Source: Ryuthela nishihirai (lineage: Eukaryota > Arthropoda > Arachnida > Araneae > Heptathelidae). From it: a stretch of DNA of 64,000 bases. The stretch is taken from assembly GCA_038380435.1 (NCBI GenBank), contig JAWZYU010000011.1, positions 86,900,501 to 86,964,500 of the forward strand, given 5' to 3'. Both the position numbers and the translations under genes were made by a program. Shown here in pieces: positions 46,820 to 57,560 of this stretch. Within the stretch, counting starts at the first letter, position 1, and each line of letters opens with the position of its first letter. Under the pieces are notes generated by a model that ran no database searches, had not been told where the DNA came from, and worked only from the letters and a program-made list of their open reading frames with translations.

Positions 46820-48221
46820 TGTTGGGGGGGGGGGGAAGAAAACTGTTCTTCTCCCTCTAAATATATTTGCATATCTATTATTTTAAGTGTACATTGCATT
46901 ATTTTTCTGAAAATGTATTGGCCGTAAATATTTACTTTCTATCTGAACAAATAGATCAGAGTGACAAGCAAAATAACGCCAACTCTTCCTCATAACACAA
47001 ACGAAACAATTTAATGATATAATGATATTACAATACCGAGAAGAAGTATTAAGACCATAGATATATCTATTTCTCTCCTGAACTAGAGCTCATGCTTACT
47101 CTTACAATTTAATGATTTACTCTTTTATAAAAACTAATTAAAATTGTCCAACGCTTCTCTCTGGCCTATGCAAATTAAGTCTGTGACCAACAGTTACTGT
47201 CACTATCCCTTTTTTTAACTGCAGATCTGATTTAAAGCTGATGCACAAACTTTCTGATTTATAAAAGAAAACGTGATTATTTCATACCTCTTATTATTTT
47301 TGGCGACTTTCAGCATCACGAGAGCAGGAAGCACAGGGCATGGCACAATTGTCTTTGTCAGGAACTTTGCTCAAGCTGATAGAGACATCGTGGTCCCATG
47401 CAATAGCAAGCGAAGGGATAACGTAGAACTTCGACAGCAACAGGGATGAAGGTTAAAATGTCAGTCATTTAATACTCGGTATTTTCAGCAGTTGAATTTT
47501 TGAGGATGGTTCCCACGCACTTTCTCAATAGAAACATCACAGCTCTTTGGATTCACATCACATCAGAATTTCTAATTCACTCTCCCAAGATGAAACATCG
47601 ACTTTTATCGCCATTTTCTGAACCCAACTGTACTTGAGCTTGCTCTCTTTCTAACTCCTCTCCTCAACCCTCTGAGATCTTTTTTCTACTGTCAGAAACA
47701 AAGGTTCTCTTGAAATATCGAAATTTGGTGGATCCTTTGTTGGCCCTCCCTTATTCTCATTGGTCAACCTCGGTCTTCTGTCCCCAGTTTTTTGCTTTGG
47801 GTCCAATGGAGGGCTCCCAAAAATCTGCACGACCCACGTGGTCCTGGGATTTTGGGGAAATGGCTTCTCATGAATTTTGTTTTCTTTTCCTGGTCTCATT
47901 GTTCCCAGAAACAGTGCGGGACACCATTAGGACCTTCCTGGGCACCAGGGGGTGGTTGGTAGTTTGCTCCTCCCATGTGGTAATGGGAACTCTTTGGCAA
48001 GCCCCATCCCATGGGGGATCAGATCCCCTTCGCTTGCCATCGCTCAATCTACGGATGTCCCTGTTTCCCTTGGGACGAGAAATTGGTCACACTTCTGCAA
48101 CCTCTTTTTCTTGCGAATGAAAGCGACCCACCCAGGTCATATGATGCGCTGGTGAAGTTCACGGTTCTTCTGGGAAAATATGTCTCTCAAGTTATGAACA
48201 GAGTGGGATCTGTTCATAACA
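46820..48221 (-). mobile_element. Solo LTR, family C, between Gypsy RNase H and integrase
   Basis: 1402 bp; minus strand TGTTATGAACAG...CCCCAACA. Flanks tgtc (46816-46819) and cgtc (48222-48225), consistent with a 4-bp TSD with one CpG change. The Gypsy reading runs NADAISR on the left and RPCIDNCKHC on the right, as expected across the target. A G12 run (46824-46835) and a 12-bp inverted pair (48191-48202 / 48209-48220) lie at its ends. A proline-rich frame of 82 codons inside it is not supported as a gene. Confidence 0.65.
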
Positions 48222-50251
48222 CGTCCATGTATTGACAACTGTAAGCATTGCTATAATGCAGAGTTGAAATTTGGTACTAAAGAAGTAATGCTCATAAGAC
48301 AAATAACATCAACACAAGCAAACAGTGATACTCTTAACATCTGGAATCCAATAGAAATTAGAAAGGTCCAACTAGACGATGAAGATAAAAGGCCAATAAT
48401 GGATTTGATTGAAAAATCTGATGTAAGACCTAATTGGAGCAAATCTCGAGGTATAGTCCAACTACCAAAAGTTACTGGGCACAGTGGAACTCCTTAGAAG
48501 TCCCACTGTGCTATCTATCCTTGGAAGTGAGAGATGGTGTATTATATAGAAGATGGGAGAATCCCACTGCAGGGCTGATCCATTGGCATATAATTCTTCC
48601 TCTCTACCGAGTGGAACTAGTGATGAAAGATGTGCATGATAGTGCCAGTGGAGGACACTTCGGTGTTAATAAAACATTAGCTAAAGCCAGGGAACGATTT
48701 CATTGGCTGAAAAGTAGGGCAGACATTGAAAAATGGTGAGGCAGTGTGAGGCCTGTGCAGCAAAGAAAGGCCCTAAGACTAGAAGTCTGGGTAAGCTGCA
48801 GACATATAACGTTGGTGCACCTTTTGAAAGAATGGCCATTGATGTAATGGGTCCGTTTCCTAAGACTGTTGATGGAAATCGCTATTTATTAGTGGTAATG
48901 GATTATTTCACGAAGTGGTCTGAGGTCTATCCCATCCAAGATCTGGAAGCAACAACAGTTGCAGAGATGATAGTAAATAACTTGATTAATAGGTATGGAG
49001 TACCTTTGCAACTCCACTCTAAACAAGGATGGAATTTTGAATCCAATGTGTTTAAAGGCATCTGCCATCTATTAGGCATTGAGAAAACCAGAACAACTCC
49101 CCTACACCCTCAGTAGGATGGTATGGTTAAGAAATTTAATAGGACAATTGCACAACATCTAGCATATTTGTCGACGACCATTAACATGACTGGTATCACC
49201 ATATACTATTCCTTTTGTTGGCATACAGAACAGCAGTGCATGAGACAACTAGACAGACACCTTCCATGATGCTCTTTGGAAGAGAGTTATGTCTTCCCTG
49301 TCACCTTTGATATGGTCGCCCGAAGCAATTCCTGTGTCAACTCTACAATACTTACAAGAATTACAACAACAACTAGAAGAAATCCACCACACCGTCAGAC
49401 ATAACATCAACTTGGCAAGCGAGAGAACTAAAACGAGATATGACAGTAGAACAAATGGAACTGTTTTCAATCAAAGAGATCTTGTCTGGCTTGTACAATC
49501 CACATAGAAAGAAGTGACTTTCTCCAAAACTTCAGAAACCTTGGGAAGGTCCGTATATGGTAGTTAACCCTTTCAGGACCATAAGGTTTCTAAGAGTAAA
49601 TATTAGTATGTAACTGTTTATTTTAGTTTGTTTAGACGTAAAATAAATAAAAATCATAAGAAAAATACATAACAATGTGTAGTTTTTTTGGAATTTTATG
49701 GGAAATATTTTTCCCAATGGACTATAAAGGTAACACAAATTATAGTTAGACTTATTATGCAATGTCTTTTATTTATTGGTTTATTAGAACAAAATGTTAA
49801 CTAAAATAATACAAAATTATGAAATAAAATTACTATACAAAATGATGTGCTAATTATGATATTCGGCGAAGCAATTTCTTTTGGTTGTGAGGCAAAGATG
49901 GACATTGCACATAGTACATATATTATGCGTCCTGACAGTTCTGTTTTTTTTTTCTAAATGTTCTCGTTTACGTAATTGCGTTCGGCATACGTTCTATTTT
50001 GACATTCTGTATAAAAAATGCAGATAAGGTTAATTAAATACGACAATCACCAATTTTAAAATGGGAAAAATGTTTCCCTTAGTCGTGAAAGGGTTAACAG
50101 GATTAACCACATAGTGTATCACATTCGTCGATGTCCAACTACAAAGTGCAAGGTGGTTCACATGGATTGTTTGGCTCCGTTTCATCAAAGAACTGAAGAA
50201 GCTTCAGAATCCAGAACTGTTCGGGACGAACAAGACCTAAGGAGGGGGCAG
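48222..50251 (+). pseudogene. Gypsy integrase and pol C-terminus, broken
   Basis: HHCC zinc-binding region: VMKDVHDSASGGHFGVNKTL and CRQCEACAAKKG (48600-48775) with a frame change between them. Core: ERMAIDVMGPFPKT with the first Asp, FTKWSEVYPI; the second Asp position reads LHSKQGWNFES (Lys instead of Asp) and the Glu segment reads MVKKFNRTIAQ (Lys instead of Glu), so the DDE triad is lost. Chromodomain-free C-terminus with PYMVVNRINHIVYHIRR and VVHMDCLAPFH, split by the TTAA MITE. A polypurine tract, AAGGAGGGGGCAG, ends it. Confidence 0.85.
49568..50093. mobile_element. TTAA-flanked MITE in the Gypsy pol
   Basis: 526 bp between TTAA at 49564-49567 and 50094-50097. Ends: CCCTTTCAGGACCATAAGG and, inverted, CCCTTTCACGACTAAGGG. 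Removing it with one TTAA leaves the Gypsy frame reading through the site without a gap, so the target duplication is exact. It has an inner inverted pair (GGGAAATATTTTTCCC and GGGAAAAATGTTTCCC). No ORF; non-autonomous piggyBac-type element. Confidence 0.8.
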
Positions 50252-50575
50252 TGTTATGACAGATAAACATGCTAAAATTAACTGTGATGTGATGTATCAT
50301 CTTAATGCTTACATGAACTACAGCATGAGAATTATGTTACCAACTACTTCAAACGAACTCGAAAAATAAGGAATAAGTTGTAATTAAGAGGAATTGGAGT
50401 GTGAAGAAAGATGTAGTTTGTTTTAGTCTGTGTGGTATAATTAAAAGAAGAAACGTTTTTATTTGGTATGTTCGCAGGAGATTAAATAAGTTTATTGGTG
50501 TTGATCCTGTTAATGGGCTGCAAAAAAAAGAAGGATGCTTCATCATCATCATCATCAACCTCAAGCAGCCATGGG

Positions 50576-52267
50576 CTACGGAGGTCCAACCAGACCGTGC
50601 AATTTAGTTCTCCAAGCAAGTCTATCCTGAGCTACATCTACTGCATCTGGCCACTGCACACCAATTTTAACAAGGTCCTGTTTGACATTGTCTGCCCACC
50701 ACATCCTAGGTCTCCCCTTCTTTCTGAGGCCTTTAGGCACACTGTTCATAACCCTATTCGCCAATCTATAAATATTCATACGGGCAACATGGCCAAACCA
50801 ACGGAGTCTCTCTCTGCACAATATGCTGCTTAAAGGAGGTTGCAAACTCCTTTGCCTAACCTCATCATTAGTTACAAAGTTGAACCACCTAATGCCCAAG
50901 ATACTGCGTAAGCATCTGGAATCAAAAGCATCTAGTTTCCTGTTATCTTGTTTACAAAGTGTCCAAGTTTCACTACCATAACTAACCCTAGAAAGAACCA
51001 AACTATTATACAGTCTAATTTTAGTCTTTAGGTGTATACGCCTATTTCTCCACACTCTCCATAGATTCTTAAAAGTCCCGGCAGCAATCCCTATTCGTCT
51101 GTTAATCTCATGCCGCACATCACCATTATCTGTTACATAACTCCCAAGATAATTAAACTGTGACACCTGCTCAAGATGGCTACCATTCAGATTAACTGAA
51201 TCACAACCTGCCTGACCAATTTTCATCACTTTAGTTTTCTCTCTGTTTATAACCAAACCTACTCTACTACCAGTCTCATCAACAGCTCGAATGAAAGAGT
51301 TCATCTCATCAACATCATTTGCCAAAAGGGGTAAATCATCAGCATAATCTAAATCAGAAATTTTCCTATCTCCAGCCCATTTAAGGCCAAAATCTTTCCC
51401 TTGAAGTGAATTTCGCATAACATAATCAATAACCAAACTAAAGAGAAAAGGAGACAAAATGCACCCTTGTCGAACACCAGAAGTAATGCTAAACCAATTG
51501 CTACAAGCCTTACCAACTCTCACACACGACTCAGTGTTATTATAGAGAGCTTTCATTATGTTAACTAACTTGTCTGGTATACCACATGATTTCACAATCA
51601 ACCACAAATTATGACGATCAACAGAGTCGAAAGCCTTTTTGAAATCAACAAAGCTAGCAACCAAAGGTTTCTGAAACTCTAAACATTTCTCAAGAATCTG
51701 CCTAAGTGAGAATATCTGATCCACACATCCCCTACCACTTCTGAATCCACATTGCTCATCACGCAATTGACTGTCAACCAGATTCTTAATTCTATTAAGC
51801 ACAATCATGGAAAGAACCTTACCTGGAACAGAGAGTAGGCTAATACCCCTATAGTTATCACAAGAACTGCAATCACCTTTTTTGAAAATAGGGATAACAA
51901 TAGCTCTGGTAAAATCCTTAGGAACCATGCCTTTATCATAAAAAATATTCAGAATTTCAGTCATCCAAGTGGTAACCGAAACATTTCCAGTTCTAAGCAT
52001 TTCTGTAGTAATTTCATCTACCCCTGGGGATTTATGAAGCTTAAGTTTAGAAACAGCCAAAATAACTTCGGATTGTGTTATAGGGCCAACATTAAAGCCA
52101 CCAATGCATCTATCATCATTGCAAACAATGGGAATAGAACTAACCGCATTGTTTAGTACATCACTGAAATGCTCAGCCCACCTAGCCATGACAGAATCCT
52201 CACCTTCTATAACCTTACCTTGTTTATCCTTCAATCCCTGTATACCTGTCCGTTTTCTACCACACAA
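50576..52267 (-). CDS. Reverse transcriptase frame of RTE R6, 563 codons open
   Basis: Uninterrupted RT: SPGVDEITTEML (fingers), IPIFKKGDCSSCDNYRGISL, DEQCGFRSGRGCVDQIFS, ASFVDFKKAFDSVDRHNLW (motif A with Asp), TSGVRQGCILSPFLFSLVID, ISDLDYADDLPLLA (motif C, YADD), VGLVINREKTKVMKIG, then a thumb and C-terminal region with SYGSETWTLCKQDNRKLDAF and RLRWFGHVARMN, KGRPRMWWADNVKQDL. The polyprotein start is upstream (endonuclease); 52268-52520 links them with frame disruptions, so the M used here is only the first in the open stretch. Clade (RTE-like) is inferred from APE plus this RT style without RNase H. Confidence 0.88.
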   Translation of the reverse strand: MCGRKRTGIQGLKDKQGKVIEGEDSVMARWAEHFSDVLNNAVSSIPIVCNDDRCIGGFNVGPITQSEVILAVSKLKLHKSPGVDEITTEMLRTGNVSVTTWMTEILNIFYDKGMVPKDFTRAIVIPIFKKGDCSSCDNYRGISLLSVPGKVLSMIVLNRIKNLVDSQLRDEQCGFRSGRGCVDQIFSLRQILEKCLEFQKPLVASFVDFKKAFDSVDRHNLWLIVKSCGIPDKLVNIMKALYNNTESCVRVGKACSNWFSITSGVRQGCILSPFLFSLVIDYVMRNSLQGKDFGLKWAGDRKISDLDYADDLPLLANDVDEMNSFIRAVDETGSRVGLVINREKTKVMKIGQAGCDSVNLNGSHLEQVSQFNYLGSYVTDNGDVRHEINRRIGIAAGTFKNLWRVWRNRRIHLKTKIRLYNSLVLSRVSYGSETWTLCKQDNRKLDAFDSRCLRSILGIRWFNFVTNDEVRQRSLQPPLSSILCRERLRWFGHVARMNIYRLANRVMNSVPKGLRKKGRPRMWWADNVKQDLVKIGVQWPDAVDVAQDRLAWRTKLHGLVGPP

Positions 52268-52520
52268 AACATTAACTATCTGTACAGCTCTCTGCTGTTG
52301 TGCTGTCTAACTGCTTCCTCGGCTTTGTCAGCCAAACCATCAAGCCAAAGATTCTTATCAGCAGCTAACTGATCCTTTACACGTTTATTAAGTTCTCTGT
52401 AATGCTTTCTATTAGGACTAGTAGGGTATTGATTAAGGACATTTCTGCAGTTCTTTCTTTCTGAAATAAGCTCAAGTGCCTTATCACTCAGATAATTCTG
52501 CCTCTTCTGCTCCTTTTTTC

Positions 52521-53436
52521 CTAAAAGATACTGTTAGTGTCCAAAAAAGCCTGTTTAAAATGATCCCATTCTTCCTCAACTTCAGTGGTAAGCATACCAT
52601 GACTGTCATAATGACGAAGTAACCTATCATGGTAAGCTTTGGCTATAACTAGGTCTTTCAGAGCTTCAGTATTAAAAGCAAATTTTTTAACCCTAGCACA
52701 ACACTTTTTAAGTTTAAGTTGCAAGACACTTTTAACTAGGTAATGGTCAGATCCAATTTCAGCTCCCCTATATGCCCTGGTATTTCTAACAGAACTAGCC
52801 CATTTGCTGTTAATTAATATATAATCAATCATATTCCTATGCAGCCCATCAGGTGAAACCCATGTGTACTTACGTATGTCGCGGTGCTTGTAATATGTGT
52901 TAGTTATTCTGAAACCATTGAGTTTACTTACCTGTAGGAGACGTTGCCCATTGCCATTGCAGCTACCAATACCAAAAGGGCCTATTACTCCAGCCCAAAG
53001 GTCAGAGTCAGTACCAACTTTGGCATTGAAGTCACCAAGAACAAGGGTAATATCTCCTTTCTTGACAGAATTCAAAATATCCTGAAGTTGTTCATAAAAC
53101 CTATCCTTCTCATCCTCATCGGCATCCTCAGTGGGGGCATAACAGCAGATAACTTTCAGGTCTTTAACGCTTGTCTGAATGAAATTTTGCTGTAAGAAAC
53201 CTTTCATTAATGCACTCATATCCTAGAAGAGCATCGCTAGCGTGTCTGGTGAGAAGCAGACCCACGCCTTGGTGATGCTTGTTGTCGTCTCTCCCTGAAA
53301 AGAGAAATTTAAGATTATTTTTAAGAATCTGACCTTTATCTGTCCATCTGGTCTCTTGCAAGCAGAGAATATCTAAATTATGGTGGAATTCTTGTGTGAG
53401 GACATCAAGAGAAAAAGCTGTGTGCAGAGTCCTCAC
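52521..53436 (-). pseudogene. APE-type endonuclease of RTE R6, frameshifted
   Basis: Two overlapping frames: MRTLHTAFSLDVLTQEF, DILCLQETRWTDKG with QET, ALLGYECINERF (53436-53164), then CCYAPTEDADEDEKDRFYEQ, LVLGDFNAKVGTDSDLWAG, NMIDYILINSKWAS, GAEIGSDHYLVKSVLQ (53219-52521). Catalytic Glu, Asn and SDH motifs are all present; a shift near 53190 separates the halves. Nicks the target for primed reverse transcription. Confidence 0.87.
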
Positions 53437-53564
53437 ATTCCAACTACCTATGGAGAGAAAATGGTTAGTGGGATGTTTAAAGAAACTATTATAATGCTAT
53501 TTTTGATATAAATACTATTTTTTGAACTCACTCTCAGTTTCCATCCATTTAATTCATAATAATA

Positions 53565-54620
53565 TAAATATCCATTGAGCAAAGAGAAAGTAATTTTGGA
53601 ACAGATTCATGAAATGCCAAAGGAAGGCATTGAACCCAGTTTTAGCCCCTTGGGTCTCACCAATTGTTCTCGTTGAAAAATAAACTGTGGACTTAAATTT
53701 TGCATGGACTATTGAAAATTAAATATTGTCAACATTCCCTGATAGATATCCTCTAGCTATTATCCAGAATGTCTTGACACAACTGGCTGGCAAACAATTT
53801 ATTAGTGCTTTAGACTTGTTTTTAGGATATTGGCAGATGTTGGTACACCCACAGGATCAGCTCAAAACTGCAATTCCTCACAAAAGATGGGTTATTTCAA
53901 TATTGCTATTTGGCTTATCTGAAGCACCTGCTATGTTTCAGTGTCTTATGTTTGTGGTCTTGGAAGATCTGAAAGGAAACATCTGTAAAGTATACTTAGA
54001 TGACATAGTTGTTTTCTCCACGAACTATTCTTAGCAGGTATGAGACTTAGTTTTATCAAAGTTAAGAGAATCAGATCTCACTGTAAAATTGTCCAAATGT
54101 ACATTTCTCCAAGAAGACATTCAATATCTTGGTTTTACTGTCAATGTCAATGGAGTAAGCACATTACCTAATAAGGTGGGGGCGGGGGTGGCTCAGTCGG
54201 TAGCGCGCCAGGCTCGTAATCTGTAGTTCCCAGGTTCGAGTCCCAGCTGGGTCAGCGTTGAGATTTATCTCCGCAAAATTCCCCGCTCTGCCCACGGTCA
54301 GTAGGGGACACCGATGGGTTTGGAAAGGCCGCTGTCCGTCGGATGGGACATTAAGCCGTTGCCCCGTGTGTGGGAGAGCCATACCCTGTGCACGTTAAAG
54401 AACACGCTGGATGGCCTTGACGGGAGGCTACCATCTGTCTCCCAACAGCTGTTCCAGTGGGTCCCCTTCCCCAACCTTCTCTGAGCCTTCGGGGTCCATG
54501 TGACCTGGCCATTTAGCCCACGGTGTGCAAAAAAGTGCCGCTCAGAGGTAAAACAACCCAATCTAATAAGGTCAAAGCCATAGATGAGTTTTTCTTGATG
54601 TGTATCTCCATAATGTTGCA
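53565..54620 (+). mobile_element. Second Gypsy fragment (RT), split by SINE1
   Basis: RT pieces LSKEKVILEQIHEMPKEGIE, DRYPLAIIQNVLTQLAGKQF, ISALDLFLGYWQMLVHPQDQ (motif A Asp), LFGLSEAPAMFQCLM, VYLDDIVVFSTNYS (motif C with DD), DLTVKLSKCTFLQEDIQYLG, then NKVKAIDEFF after the SINE. The sequence differs from the 45483 RT, so it is a different Gypsy family. No LTRs or other domains seen. Stops at about 53680 and 54033. Confidence 0.8.
54178..54562 (+). mobile_element. SINE1, best preserved copy
   Basis: 385 bp between the TSD ctaataaggt at 54168-54177 and 54563-54572. tRNA-like head with A box TGGCTCAGTCGGTAGCGC and B box GGTTCGAGTCC, then a conserved body (GATGGGACATTAAGCCG, GAGAGCCATACCCTGTGC, ACGTTAAAGAACACGCTGG, CCAACAGCTGTTCCAGTGG) and a short tail, AGAGGTAAAACAACCCAAT. 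Transcribed by Pol III and mobilised in trans by a LINE, by analogy with other SINEs. Confidence 0.93.
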
Positions 54621-54984
54621 GTGCAGTAATAACAAGGCATTAGGATCTTTTGAGATAACATTTAAAAGAAACAAAGTAATAAATATCAGTAATTGCACAA
54701 AATGTTTTCTGCTTGTAATCAAAAATGCATTTTTTATTTCTATGTAATCTAAAATTTTAATGTGTTTGTCTGTTTTCATCATGACATGGCCCATACTGTT
54801 TTATATGGTCAGTTGGATGAAATAATTAATATTAAATCTAGTGTATGCATCATGCTTTCCAAACCTCTTCCCCCCCCCCCATGCTGCAGTAACAGCAACA
54901 CCATTCCATCAGTATCTGCTGCTCACTCTGTTCACCTGAAGGAGACATGTACAAATCTCTGGAATCTCTATTGAAGGCCATTAA

Positions 54985-56540
54985 CTCTTACAGTGTTGGG
55001 TTTCTGAAACTGAACTCACTGTGGTGGCTGGATTAATTTTAAAGTGTTTTCAAAAAATAAACTACTTTAGAACTTCATCCTGAAGTAACCAATGAACAGA
55101 AATATATCATTTTTATATACCAAAAGAAAGGTGATTTAATTGTGCTTAATAAAATGGCAAAAATCCGAAAAAGAAAAAATGTTAAGTGAAAATTTTTAAG
55201 CATTTTTTTAAATATTGCAAAATTTTGCTGTATTTTTCCCACCTATCTTTAGTAAAATTTCAGAAATATATATTTTTCCCCATTTTTCTATATTATTTTA
55301 TTATTCTGATATAAACAGTTCATAATATTTCGATTATTGCTTAAATCTTTCATTTATTTCTTTTTTTCTAAATTATTTAGTCATTTATGCATAATGCATA
55401 TTCTTAGACTTTTTTCGATCAGCAAACTCTAAGCCTAAGTAAAGCAGTGCCATAAAAATAATTTTAAAAACGTTTAGCTTTTAAAAACTAGATAATTGAA
55501 ATAAGAAATAAAAAAGATATCAGAAAAGTGATAAAGCACTATGAAAAATAATTCAAAAAAAGTTTCAAAGCATTTAAAATTTAATCGATGCACTGAGCTT
55601 GAGAACAAGTCGCTTTAATATGAAGCTGCATAACTGCTATGGGAAAGTTTAATTCTAAAATTGTGCCAAAAATTTTGGTTAAAAATCGAAATTTCCTGAC
55701 CTTAATATATTTATATGCTTTAAATGTAATTAAAAATATTTATAAATACCTTATTTAATCGCACTCTTTATAAAATCGCACTCTGAGTAATCCTAACACT
55801 TGCTCTGCTGATTGCTGCCATTTAAGATCACTAGCAGTTTCACTTTAGATCATTTCTAATTAATTATTGTTTGTAATCACAGTATCCATTTTGGAAGCAA
55901 TAAAAATAGTTTTAAAAACATTAAAGTAAATAAAGTTTTTAAAATTGAATGTCTGCTAAAATATTGATCAAAAGACAATATGCATAGTTCCCAGATAACA
56001 CAATTTCCAGTAGTAAATAAATACCAGATATCCTTATGTTAAAAGTTTAGAAAGTATTACAATTCTAGTAGAGCTTATAAATGATAGAAAAGAGTGGTAA
56101 ATGCAACTGATTGATAATCTAAGCATGGTATGGCAGAATAGAGGCATAAACTGAATTTGCGCTACTTGATGCTGTTTATGGTGACTGAAGGTGACTGAAC
56201 ATGTGCATCCGACTCAAATAGATTTATTTTTTAACTTTATGATAATTTTTTCAAGTGGAATCAACAGGTAAAAAATTTATATCACAGATTTAAATGCTAC
56301 TTTTCATATTTAATTAGAAACAATTGAAAAAAATTCAGATTTCTGTTTAAAAAACGTTTTTCACAACCTTGTTTTGGATTGTACTTCCTCTATTATTCTT
56401 CTAACAGTAGAAAACAATGTATAAACCCATACAGCCCTACCCTTTCCCCTCATGACCATTCTATGGGAGCGAAGCTTCATTCTCCGACCACTAGAATGGG
56501 AAAGATTAGAGCGATTCTTCAGGCTGCGACATGGTAAGGA
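54985..56540. mobile_element. TTAA-flanked element, 1.56 kb, candidate
   Basis: TTAA at 54981-54984 and 56541-56544. Ends: CTCTTACAGTGTTGGG and, inverted, TCCTTACCATGTCGCAG, similar to the CCTTTCCAGTGTC ends at 58717. About 75 bases inside the left end is a block (AACCAATGAACAGAAATATATC ... ATTTAATTGTG type) that also occurs about 78 bases inside the 58717 element. No coding capacity; AT-rich throughout. Confidence 0.5.
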
Positions 56541-56542
56541 TT

Positions 56543-56596
56543 AAATATGAGGACCATCAGATGCAGCTTTGAATGCATCTGATGGTCCTCATATTT
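56543..56596. repeat. Perfect 23-bp hairpin
   Basis: AAATATGAGGACCATCAG plus five bases at 56543-56565, an 8-base loop, and the exact complement at 56574-56596. It starts directly at the right TTAA of the preceding element. Confidence 0.95.
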
Positions 56597-56639
56597 GTTT
56601 TTCCCATTTTGAATTCATTATCTCAATTTGAATGCATCA

Positions 56640-57560
56640 GTGGTGTTGCTGTATGGTGAGAGTGTCAATGAAATGCCTGGGAAGCTGTATGGCTTTCCAG
56701 CTGGTCCATATTTTACTCCAGCAACCATTTGCTGTGCTGTTTGACAGCATAACGGCTCATCCATGATTGAGTAGACTGACAAGATTGGGTATTCGAGTGC
56801 ATCCAGTGGACATCCTGGGATATGTTCTCACCCACCGATGCATCAGCACCACAGCAATCAGTGATGCATATGGCTTAACAGTAGTTGGTGCATGGCAAAT
56901 CCTGTATGAACATGGTGTACACCTGTGCCATCCCATATTGTTGTAAGATTTGATGCGAGGAACCATAGATTACTAAATACCTTAGAACAGTGGTTCTCAA
57001 CCTTTTATGCTTCATGTACCCCCTGGAAATGTGTAACTGGCATACCCCTTGTATAGATAAATAAAACTATAGTTATATTATAATAATGGGAATAAAATAA
57101 TATATATATATATGTAACATATATCTAGCAACTTTTGAGCTCTCATGGCATACCCCAAAAAAATTTACCATGTACCCCACTTTGAGATCCCTGCCTTAGA
57201 GGAATGCCCATTGCTGGGCTCTTAGGAACCCATCCCTTCAACAAACAGCTAAGCATCAAATATGCTGGTCAATTAATGTCTGGTATGGTATTCAGAACAA
57301 TACACTCATTGGACCAGTCTACTATAAGGGAACATTAACAAGTTATATGTAACTCTAACTGTTCCTGAGCATGATACTAGACTGGTTGGATGACCTTCCC
57401 ATCATGGATGTACAACATGTGTGGTACTAACTTGATGGCACACCACTGCACTAGCCAACAAACATACATTATTGTACAACAAGCTATTCTTTCTCGCATT
57501 CAGTGCCATTGCATTGTAGCCACTGGTGAGCATATTGGACAGGCTTTAGGTGATGTGCAC
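56640..57560 (+). pseudogene. Mariner-like transposase remnant, interrupted by a hAT MITE
   Basis: Plus-strand fragments in order: VLLYGESVNEMPGKLYGFPAG (N-terminal region), RLGIRVHPVDILGYVLTHRC and AISDAYGLTVVGAWQILYEH (helix-turn-helix region, 56780-56915), the MITE, then INVWYGIQNNTLIGPVYYKG (57275-57335), LDDLPIMDVQHVWY and a DGTPLH piece (57385-57450) corresponding to the second catalytic Asp. No terminal repeats identified. Same transposase style as the element at 22649 but a different copy. Confidence 0.65.
56988..57193 (+). mobile_element. hAT-type MITE, 206 bp
   Basis: Starts CAGTGGTTCTCAACC, the familiar hAT terminus, and ends with the imperfect inverse (CAAAG-type CTTTGAGATCCCTG). 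8-bp TSD ccttagaa (56980-56987) and ccttagag (57194-57201). Contains a TA microsatellite near 57099. Non-coding and non-autonomous. Confidence 0.82.

Larger units (their letters stand above)
50540..53493 (-). mobile_element. RTE-like LINE, copy R6, best preserved, lacking most of the 5' UTR
   Basis: 2.95 kb on the minus strand, from just upstream of the endonuclease (about 53490) to a 3' tail of ATG repeats (tcatcatcatcatcatc on the plus strand at 50540). A 5-bp TSD, atgct, is visible at 50535-50539 and 53494-53498. It contains a 563-codon uninterrupted RT frame and an endonuclease frame with a break. Confidence 0.9.
38723..53561 (+). mobile_element. Gypsy-type LTR retrotransposon with several nested insertions
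   Basis: Order: 5' LTR 38723-39401, leader and gag start 39402-39574, [RTE R5 complex 39575-43505], gag 43506-44600, protease, RT and RNase H 44601-46819, [solo LTR 46820-48221], integrase 48222-49567, [TTAA MITE 49568-50093], pol end to 50251, 3' LTR 50252-53561 interrupted by [RTE R6]. Domain order protease-RT-RNase H-integrase defines Ty3/Gypsy. No envelope-like gene was seen. The two LTRs differ at roughly 8 of the first 270 bases, and all coding parts contain stops. Confidence 0.9.
50252..53561 (+). repeat. 3' LTR of the Gypsy, interrupted by RTE R6
   Basis: LTR sequence 50252-50539 and 53499-53561, separated by RTE R6. About 330 bases of the LTR middle (equivalent to 39005-39340) are missing. 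The 3' end has decayed from CATAACA to CATAATA. Confidence 0.8.

Noticed and set aside
47651..47899. Proline-rich protein of 82 residues on the minus strand
   Set aside because: Lies within a solo LTR; no domain, no exon signals and no counterpart elsewhere.
48191..48220. Counted among the snap-back mutations
   Set aside because: The 12-bp inverted pair is at the terminus of LTR family C and may belong to the family's normal sequence; no sister copy is available for comparison.
38723..53561. Endogenous retrovirus with an envelope gene
   Set aside because: No envelope-like frame between integrase and the 3' LTR; pol ends about 10 codons inside the LTR, so this is a plain Gypsy retrotransposon.
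54178..54250. Functional tRNA gene
   Set aside because: A and B boxes are present but there is no cloverleaf with matching acceptor arm, and the segment is the head of a repeated SINE with TSDs.
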